Positions 57,180-64,000 of a stretch of DNA of 64,000 nucleotides are shown piece by piece. The notes beneath the pieces are model-generated. The model had not been told where the DNA came from, made no database searches, and was given only the letters and a program-made list of their open reading frames with translations. The DNA comes from Vulpes vulpes (taxonomy: Eukaryota > Chordata > Mammalia > Carnivora > Canidae). The translations under genes were made by a program, and so were the position numbers. Position 1 is the stretch's first letter, and each line of letters begins with the position of its first letter. Location of the stretch: positions 13,861,001 through 13,925,000 of the forward strand of contig NC_132795.1 of NCBI RefSeq assembly GCF_048418805.1, read 5' to 3'.

Positions 57180-57560
57180 ATTGCAGTGATAATAAACAGC
57201 TTTACAACTGCACTGGCTGTAAACTCTTTATAATTTCCTCTGAGGTTCTGAGAACTTTGTTTTAACTCTTGCCAATGTAAAAATCATTTCATCAATAATT
57301 AAAACAATACCCTCGTTCCCATGAGCTCGCTAGAAGAATAAAAACCAGGCCCCATTACAATGTTTTATTAGCTAGAATGTTTTAAGCCAGGTTTTGTCCT
57401 GTCCGTTCCTTAATTAGCAGCCTGGGAACAATTGCATAGAGTATTTTAGGAAGTCTTAAAATGCTACCTAATATTTACTGCTTATTTGTAATTACAAATT
57501 CCTCTATCATGTTTTATTAGCTGGGAAGTTTGTGCTCAAGACAAATCCCACTACTCTCAG
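57180..57560. promoter_or_regulatory. Candidate conserved noncoding/enhancer-like segment
   Basis: No repeat identity and no open frame. It holds several homeodomain-type cores (taattaaa near 57297, ttattagc at 57366, taattagc at 57411, taattaca at 57489, ttattagc at 57515), attgcat at 57431 (octamer-like) and a repeated word tgttttattagct at 57361-57373 and 57510-57522. Such clusters are common in developmental enhancers, but AT-rich DNA yields some by chance. Inference only. Confidence 0.3.
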
Positions 57561-57986
57561 CTTCTAATAACAACTAAAACCTGACAGAAATATTTCTTCT
57601 ATTCCCTAAAAATTGTGGAGTTCTCATGTATGAAAAACTATCTAAAGGGAAGAATCCAGAGCAGTGTTAAAGAAATGAGCCAACAATAAGAAAATCCACG
57701 CAGAAAGTACCCACCCATCCTTCAATCTGCTACAACTCAGAACCAATTCCAGGGATTCAAAAACTCTAAGAACATGCATAGAATATGTAGCAAGGAGTGC
57801 ACCATGGCAGCCATGAAGATGCACTGCTCCCGCGCATTGCTGTCCCTCAGCAACTACCATCCCATTTTCTCTGAGGCCGAGCTTTCTGCACACTGCCTCC
57901 AGGCAATGACTGAATGTAGCAAATGGATTTTTTCTCTTTTTTTTTCATTATTTTCTTTATATGTAGTATCTTTTTCTCCCTCCCAC
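57561..57986. other. No recognised gene or repeat
   Basis: Mixed sequence; overlapping 80-codon frames on both strands near 57.64-57.9 kb show no domain. Confidence 0.4.
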
Positions 57987-58272
57987 TTTTTTTTTCAAAT
58001 TTTATTTAAATTCTAGTTAGTTAACATACAGTATAATATTGGTTTTAGGAGTAGAATTTCATGATTCATCATTTACATTCAACACCCAGGGCTCATCACA
58101 AGTGCCCTCCTTAATGCCCATCACCCATCATCCTCCACGCCCCTCCCCTCCAGCAACCCTCAGTGTATTCTCTATAGTTCAGTCTCTTTTGGTTTGTTTC
58201 CCTCTCTTTTCTGTTTCTCCCTTCCCATCTGTTCATCTGTTTTGCTTCTTAAATTCCACATATGAGTAAAAT
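57987..58272 (-). mobile_element. 5'-truncated carnivore LINE-1 3' UTR, antisense
   Basis: Poly(T), aaattttatttaaattctag, ttagttaacatacagtataa, tattggttttaggagtagaa, acacccagggctcatcacaa, gtgccctccttaatgcccat, ctcccctccagcaaccctca, cttaaattccacatatgagt: the reverse complement of the carnivore L1 3' end, including the known gggtgatgggcattaaggag block. No coding part. Confidence 0.95.
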
Positions 58273-58828
58273 CTTGGAAAATAGCAAGTGTTAATTCAGG
58301 TCTGTTCCCTTAAACCATGGGATTTTCTGATAGATACCTTTGGCTCAAGGATACTCCATCAATTTGACAGAAAACTCCTTAAAACAGGTTCCTACCAATT
58401 CTCCTTTCTTCCCAGACTCCTTCTCAGACATCAGATCTGCACTATGGTCTAAAGGTTCTCCCTGCCTACTCCTCTTCCTCTCCTCCATCTGTCATATTCC
58501 CCAACACATCTTCATGTTTCCTCCACAAATCTCTTGCACCTTGAACAGTACACACTGGATAGCTCGTTTGTGCCAGCAGACCCCAAATGCCTCCATTAAT
58601 CACTATCTTGAGAATGTAGAGCTCCTGTCCCCCTTCTATATTCCCATTGAGAATATGCAGCAGAACATGTTGTTTAGTGCTCCAGGTCAGGGGCTCTGAG
58701 GGGGACCCACCCAGAGCATCCTTTGTAAGGAAGAGTGTCCAGGTTGCAGGCCTAGGTCTCCTTGGAAATGCTGGCCATGCAAAGAGAGGGAAGGCCACTG
58801 CAGTTGCTAGGGTAAGTTGCTATGATAC
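58273..58828. other. No recognised gene or repeat
   Basis: Holds frames of 119 codons (58340-58699, plus) and 110 codons (58466-58798, minus) that overlap on opposite strands. Neither has a domain, so at most one could be real and probably neither is. Confidence 0.4.
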
Positions 58829-58845
58829 AAGACCTTCTGCATGTA

Positions 58846-59030
58846 ATCTTTTTTTTAAATTTTTATTTATTTATGATAGTCACACAGAGAGAGAGAGAGG
58901 CAGAGACACAGGCAGAGGGAGAAGCAGGCTCCATGCACCGGGAACCCGACGTGGGATTCGATCCCGGGTCTCCAGGATTGTGCCCTGGGTCAAAGGCAGG
59001 CGCCAAACCGCTGCGCCACCCAGGGATCCC
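58846..59030 (-). mobile_element. Young carnivore SINE (SINEC_Cf type), antisense
   Basis: ttttttttaaatttttattt, atttatgatagtcacacaga, gaagcaggctccatgcaccg, gattcgatcccgggtctcca, aaaccgctgcgccacccagg, gatccc. Perfect 17-bp duplication aagaccttctgcatgta at 58829-58845 and 59031-59047. Close to the youngest consensus, CpGs largely kept. Confidence 0.98.
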
Positions 59031-59047
59031 AAGACCTTCTGCATGTA

Positions 59048-59711
59048 GATCTCAGCAGTGGATGCTTTGTCCAGTCGGCCTCTCCTGGACTTGGTGTTCA
59101 TAAGTTCCCCCAATAAGCTTATGTCTCTATTGCTGTCTCTGGGTCTTTTCTATGGCTTCACTACATCATCACCCGTTGTAGGTTTAGAGTCTTCTGAAGC
59201 GTGGTTGCACACACTTTTAGTTCCAACTTGGTATATGCTTCTTGGAAGATCCAGCATAATGCATGCTTCCTTCTTTCTTCTCACATTACACTAGTCCTCT
59301 CATTTACCTGCCCCACCACACACAGTGATCTTCACTGATTTCTTAAGACATGATAAATCTTTTCTACCTCAGAACCTTTGCACAGGCTATCCCGGTACAC
59401 AGGATAAATAAATATACATATAAATACACGTAAATAAACACAATACACATAAATAAATATTGACATATTTGAGTGTTTTGCGTAGATTTCAAAATTGTTT
59501 TTCCAACTAAATTTTGACTGTAAATTCCACTCATAGGTGTCAAGTCATTAAAGTCTTTTTGGTATCTTTATCTTGTGGTAGTTTTTAAAAATAGCTGGGA
59601 TATGTGGAGACTGCAATGTATTGAAATGTATTGCATTGCTTCTGACAAAATATTATAATAACTAAAATATTTTGAAGTGTTTCTCAAAGTGAATACTCAC
59701 AGTGAGAGAAA
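59048..59711. other. No gene; A-rich simple sequence at 59400-59462
   Basis: The A-rich patch is made of aaataaatatacat-type units. Nothing else recognised. Confidence 0.45.
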
Positions 59712-59713
59712 TA

Positions 59714-60063
59714 CAGTTGGCCCTTGAACAACACAGGTTTGAACTATGTATGTCCACTTATGTGCAGATTTTTTTATAGTTCTATAAATGCAATTTATTC
59801 TCCTTACAGTTTTTAATAACATTTTCTTTTCTTTAGCTTTCTTACTATAAGAATACAGTGTATAATACATTGAACATATGAGATATGTGTTAATCAACTA
59901 TTTACATCATTGGTAAGGCTTTTTTTTTTTTCCATTGGTAAGGCTTTTGATCAACTGTAGGCTATTAGTGGTTAAGTTTTGGGGGAGTCAAAAATTATAG
60001 GTGGATTTTTTGACTGTGCAGGAGTCAGCATCTCTAACCTCCATGTTGTTCCAGGATCAGTTG
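59714..60063 (+). mobile_element. Tigger-family DNA transposon, same family as 32211-32538
   Basis: Flanked by TA on both sides (59712-59713 and 60064-60065). Left end cagttggcccttgaacaaca, right end tgttgttccaggatcagttg. Interior agrees with the other copy: aataacattttcttttcttt, atgtgttaatcaactattta, gtaaggctttt, taggctattagtggttaagt, ttgggggagtcaaaaattat. A poly(T) with a duplicated target (59908-59948) interrupts it. Confidence 0.95.
59908..59948 (-). mobile_element. Tail-only insertion candidate inside the Tigger element
   Basis: cattggtaaggctttt occurs at 59908-59923 and 59933-59948 with a run of T and CC between. The related copy at 32211-32538 has the corresponding ccagtaaggcttctgg once and no T-run, so the duplication arose in this copy after it inserted. 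Confidence 0.75.
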
Positions 60064-60065
60064 TA

Positions 60066-60551
60066 TTGCAAAGGTATGGAGGGAGGAGGAAAAAATATAA
60101 AAAATTTTTTCAACAAATGTCTTTATTTACTAAAGCAGTGTTTATCAGATTCTAATATGTTGACAACTACTAGATATCTTTTTCCCTACAGTAGTCACTT
60201 GGCTGATTCATCTTTATGTGGAAGCTCAAGAAACACCTTCTCCCAGAAAACTTCATTGCCCTTCTTTCTACTCATTTAGATTAGAGGCATCTCTAATGTG
60301 GTCCTATGGAACCTGACATCTCACAGCATGAAATTCATCATTCAGCTTAAAAATTGCCTTCTAAACATAACCCTCAAAAGCAAAAGTGTAATGTTAGTGC
60401 TAGTATCCTCCAACACTCCGGTAGTCCCTGCCACAGAGTAAAGCTCAGTAAATGTCATCAAAGAATTAAGGGTTTGCCTGAAATCCAGAGTTGGATAAAT
60501 TAAATTACCACATAAGAAATGTAATTCTGCATAGGTTATTAAAGGAGATTC
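60066..60551. other. No firmly recognised element
   Basis: A faint MIR-like end (agtccctgccacagagtaaa, gctcagtaaatg) at about 60420-60472. Otherwise nothing. Confidence 0.35.
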
Positions 60552-60589
60552 AAAATACCTTGTTCCAAAAAAAAAAAATACCTTGTTCC
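60552..60589 (+). mobile_element. Tail-only retrotransposon insertion candidate
   Basis: aaaataccttgttcc occurs at 60552-60566 and 60575-60589, separated by eight A (twelve As in all). Same architecture as the other tail-only candidates, here on the plus strand. Confidence 0.7.
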
Positions 60590-61314
60590 TTGTCTTATGA
60601 CACATATGTGTGTTTATAAGTAGAAATTTCTGGAAGAGAATAATTCTAGAAAGTATATCTAGTTGACTAGTTGCTCTTCAGGGCCCTCACACTATAAAAC
60701 AATTAGATCCTGTGTAAAATATGCCTTCCACTGTAGTGTTGAGCTCATAGGGCCATAACACCAGCAAACATCTCAGGAATGGGTGGTGGGAGGATGATCA
60801 GGGAAGAGGAAACAATAAGTAAACCAAAAGTAAGGTCGTCATGGGAGCAAATGCCAATATCAGCATTTCAAGCCTTCTAGGTATGAAGTGAGGGACTAAC
60901 ATCTAGGTGGTGAGCTCAGTCTGAAACTCCCAAATTAAACTGGGACCAGGGAAGGAGTTAGTGTACTCCTAGATCCATGATGCCCCCAACTATAGCAGAA
61001 AATGGCTCCACATTAGACTTCCATGATTTCCATAGTTTAAGGTCAGCTGAATATGAATTTACAGATCACTGAATCCACAAGGGAACAAGACATCATAATA
61101 AGAGCACAAATAAATGATGGCATTTTTTGAAAACAGATTTAGATCCTTAAGGACTTGAACAACCAGAACCATATTATAAAATAAGTATGTACAAAACTTT
61201 CAAAATAATAAAAGATGACGAGTAATGCCATCTAATTTCAGAATGACTAGACAGATTTTTAAAAAGGAATCGAATTTTTAGAAATGAATTCAAAGCTATA
61301 GGATCATCCATACC
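60590..61314. other. No recognised gene or repeat
   Basis: Mixed sequence; nothing supported. Confidence 0.4.
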
Positions 61315-61440
61315 AAACCCTCATTTTATTGTAAAGCAGAGAGGCTGCAACATGCCCATGCTGACCAGGCCAGAGGTGAGCCCAGAACTCCAGCACCACA
61401 CTCCAAGCTCGATCTCCTTCCTCTGGGCTGTGTTGCCCAA
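61315..61440 (-). repeat. Probable MIR-related fragment
   Basis: accctcattttattgtaaag, cagagaggctgcaacatgcc, agcccagaactccagcacca resemble the reverse complement of a MIR core. Diverged. Confidence 0.5.
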
Positions 61441-61514
61441 AGTCAGCAATGTGAAGCCAAGGTCATTAGGATCATGTAAACAAACACTGCACCTTTGCTT
61501 ACCATCCGCCAGCC

Positions 61515-61712
61515 ATAGTGTGATGCCCCTAATTCATTTAATCTTTACAATAGTTCTATGAGATTAGTATTATTACCATCATCATTGTAAAACTGATGGG
61601 AAGAGAAGTGAAATAATTTGCCCAAGGCCCCACGGCTTGGAAATGGTGAAGCAGGGATTCCAAACCAGAACTTTCTCTCTGGAGTCCATGATCTATAACA
61701 TTTATAATAGAA
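61515..61712 (-). repeat. MIR SINE
   Basis: attcatttaatctttacaat, agttctatgagattagtatt, attaccatcatcattgtaaa, actgatgggaagagaagtga, aataatttgcccaaggcccc, gaagcagggattccaaacca: almost the whole MIR in reverse complement. Confidence 0.9.
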
Positions 61713-62209
61713 GCTAAAATGCTTGATAATCCTCAAAAAGTCGCATATTACACACCTCAGTCACTATTATCAAGAGGCAGTGGCCTTTTTAATTTCTCTA
61801 AACTGGCAAATGGCTCAGAGCCATTCCACTTACTTCTTCCTCCCCCCAGGGGTTGAAATGCTCTTCTTTTTAAATTAAATACATTAAATTAAATACATAC
61901 TGGGAACAAAGAAGAGATAAAATAAAAGCATATACCCAAGTACAATTATTTCTGAATTTTCTGATACAGAACTTCTTAGTCTATTTCTCAGGGCCTACTC
62001 ATTGTGTAGAAAAAAAAATTGAAGCCCACACAGATAAAGGTTATCCAGTTAGCATGAAAAAAAAAAAAAACAGAGACAATAAAATCTCTTTTGGTTTTTA
62101 ATATGGTGTATTTTCATTTGCATTTAAAATATGTCAAACTGTTCCTTAGATGTAAGAAAAGAAATTCATTTGGCAACATTTGTAGTTTTCTGTACAATCC
62201 AGCCTTTGG

Positions 62210-62240
<31 letters not shown>

Positions 62241-62384
62241 CTGTTCAGCCTTCAGACAAAAATAATTCTTGATTGTTTTTTTTTTCCCCCTTCCTCCTTT
62301 ATTCAACACCACCTCCACCCCCTCATTTTTCCTCCTTTTCCTCTTCTGTTCCCTCCTCCTCAATCCTGCATTGGATGTAGCACA
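61713..62384. other. No gene; homopolymer and (AAAC)n patches
   Basis: A15 at about 62046-62060, aaaacaaaacaaaacaaac at 62211-62232, T10 near 62276. A 109-codon plus frame (62091-62420) spans these and is low-complexity. Confidence 0.45.
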
Positions 62385-63012
62385 ATTAGAACCTCCTTTG
62401 TAGCACTGGTGAGAATATAAACTGGTGTGGCCACAATGGAAAAGGGGCTGACAGTTTTTTTAAGAATTTAGACATAAATCTCTATGACCAGCCCTTCCAA
62501 CTCTAGTTATTTGACACAAGAAAAATAAAAGTGTATATTCATACTCAGTGCATACAAGAACATCCACCACAGCTTTATGGGTAATAGCCCCAAGCTGGAA
62601 ACAATTCAGATGTCCATCAATAAGTAAATCAATAAATTTTGATCGATCCACACAAAGAAATGCTGCTAAGCAATAAAAAGGAATCAACTATTGGTGCACA
62701 TCAAAATACAGATGGATCTCAAAATAGTCATGTTGAATGGACAAAGCCAGACACAAAAGAGTATGTACTTTATGATTCCATGTATATACAATTCTAGACA
62801 ATGGAAGCTAATCTGGCGATGGCAATGAGCCAAGGAGAGGAGAGAGTAATGAATTCCAGGACAGCTTGAGGAAACTTTGTGGGTGATAGATTTACTTATT
62901 ATTTTGTTGGTGGTGATTGTTTTGATGGTATACACATATGCCAAAACTTACTGAATTGTATCACTGAAATTTGGCACTGTGGATTGTGGATATTTTACTT
63001 TAATAAAAAGTG
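62385..63012 (+). mobile_element. Old LINE-1 3' end (L1M type)
   Basis: agcactggtgagaatataaa, tagttatttgacacaagaaa, atccaccacagctttatggg, taatagccccaagctggaaa, gatgtccatcaataagtaaa, agatggatctcaaaatagtc, tgattccatgtatatacaat, ggatattttactttaataaa: the last part of ORF2 and 3' UTR of an old L1 in sense orientation. No open frame. Confidence 0.93.
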
Positions 63013-63930
63013 CGTTTTTTTTTTTTAAGTAGGTAGAAAAACTAAACGTGTATCCCACCAGCTTACCTTAATTATTCTTCTATTTGTTAGGTGGCATTTG
63101 TCAAGAAATTCCATATTGGATTAGCTATTCCTTTCTCAAATGCCAGAAAACACTATAATCACCAAAAGAAAATGATCAGCAAGTTAACCATTTCGTTAAT
63201 TCGATATAGATTATCCAGTGAACTAGACTGGACCACATGGGAAACTCCTGTTATTTATATCACAATGAGTCTGGAGCCTAGAACTGAAAAGCTGAAGTGC
63301 CTACTCTTTCCATTTCACCCTCCCCCCTTTATTCATTAACATTGAGAAGCAAAAACCATACCAAGCGTTCTAACCAGTAAGGAAAAGAAAAGAAAGAATT
63401 TGGCCAAGAGCTTGGCCAGTCCACTTTTCTGAGGTTTTTAGGGAATGGAAAAATAGAAGTAAGGAGTCTCTAAGTAAGAGCTGCCTTCCAACCACTTAAC
63501 CTAGCACCATGACAAAGAGACCACTTGAAGACAGTATAGGAAACAAAAGAAGGAAAATCTTAGGTTTTGGCCAAGTCCAGTGGTTCCATTTCTATAGTTT
63601 TTGTTCTTGCTGATTTGCTTTTTACAGAAAAGAGAAATTATCTCATTTGTTCTGCCAGAAACATGTTCCCATAATTCTCAAATTTAAAGAATTCATATGT
63701 AGACAAGCCTCCTCCTTTGGTTGGGCAAATATCAGCTGGCAACTGGAGAAAATGAGCTTCTTCTGGGCATCATTTATAAAAGTTAATATAGTAAGAACAG
63801 ATTATGTCGATATTTATTTTAGTTTGCATTATAAAACCCAATGAAGCACATGTTAGTAGCACTGCTATTAGGAGTTGGGGGCCTTTTAAACAGATGCTTT
63901 TTAATCCTAAGTTAATTTTTTTCTGCCTCC
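63013..63930. other. No recognised gene or repeat
   Basis: Mixed sequence up to the last SINE. Frames of 82 and 65 codons show no domain. Confidence 0.4.
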
Positions 63931-64000
63931 TTTTTAAAAATATTTCATTTATTTATTTGAAAGACAAAGCACAGGCAGGGTGAGGGACAGAGGGAGAAAG
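63931..64000 (-). mobile_element. Carnivore SINE, cut by window end
   Basis: ctttttaaaaatatttcatt, tatttatttgaaagacaaag, cacaggcagggtgagggaca, gagggagaaag: tail and GA-rich part of an antisense older SINE. Confidence 0.85.

Noticed and set aside
58340..58798. Overlapping opposite-strand frames of 119 and 110 codons
   Set aside because: No domain, no splice or promoter context, and overlapping frames on both strands are typical of chance in GC-moderate DNA.

Overview
This is a gene-free, repeat-dense stretch of a carnivore nuclear genome, almost certainly a canid (dog, wolf, fox or close relative). The diagnosis rests on about 25 carnivore tRNA-Lys-derived SINEs (SINEC/Can-SINE: 5' end resembling ggggatccctgggtggc or ggggcacctgggtgg, CT-rich middle, AATAAA-rich tail) together with carnivore-type LINE-1 3' ends. 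I found no protein-coding gene, exon set, rRNA, tRNA, CRISPR array or prokaryotic feature. All open frames are short (at most 171 codons); many are translations of SINEs or LINEs and none shows a recognised domain. Repeat family names come from my knowledge of consensus sequences, not from a database search.

Layout. 0-13 kb: AT-rich single-copy-like DNA with an old LINE (about 2.65-3.5 kb) and four SINEs. 13-18 kb: ancient repeats (MIR, L2, MER5A-like) and a recent 56-bp tandem duplication of a small hairpin. 18-28 kb: an L1 ORF2 fragment split by a SINE, an L2 3' end, an antisense L1 piece, a large compound microsatellite and a young 5'-truncated canine L1 3' end. 29.3-35.1 kb: an L1 nest made of an antisense old L1, a sense L1 inserted into it, a Tigger-like DNA element inside that, and a third L1 fragment in opposite orientation. 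36.8-38.5 kb: about four tandem copies of a roughly 0.41-kb monomer that I cannot assign. 43.2-50 kb: an old L1-5'-leader-like block interrupted by a younger L1 and a SINE, two MaLR-type LTRs, and a solo endogenous retroviral LTR interrupted by a SINE. 50-64 kb: two Tigger-type elements, an unassigned LTR-like repeat, an unassigned ancient repeat, MIRs, two L1 3' ends and a young SINE.

The history is readable because most SINEs keep 10-17 bp target-site duplications, so nested insertions can be ordered. The most notable observations are: four poly(A)/poly(T) tracts bounded by 14-16 bp direct repeats, as if only the tail of a retrotransposon had inserted; a SINE bounded by an unusually long (about 50 bp) direct repeat; the 0.41-kb tandem array; and a non-repetitive stretch near 57.2-57.6 kb rich in homeodomain-type TAAT motifs that might be a conserved regulatory element. 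No operational gene system is visible; any function of the window would be regulatory or structural.
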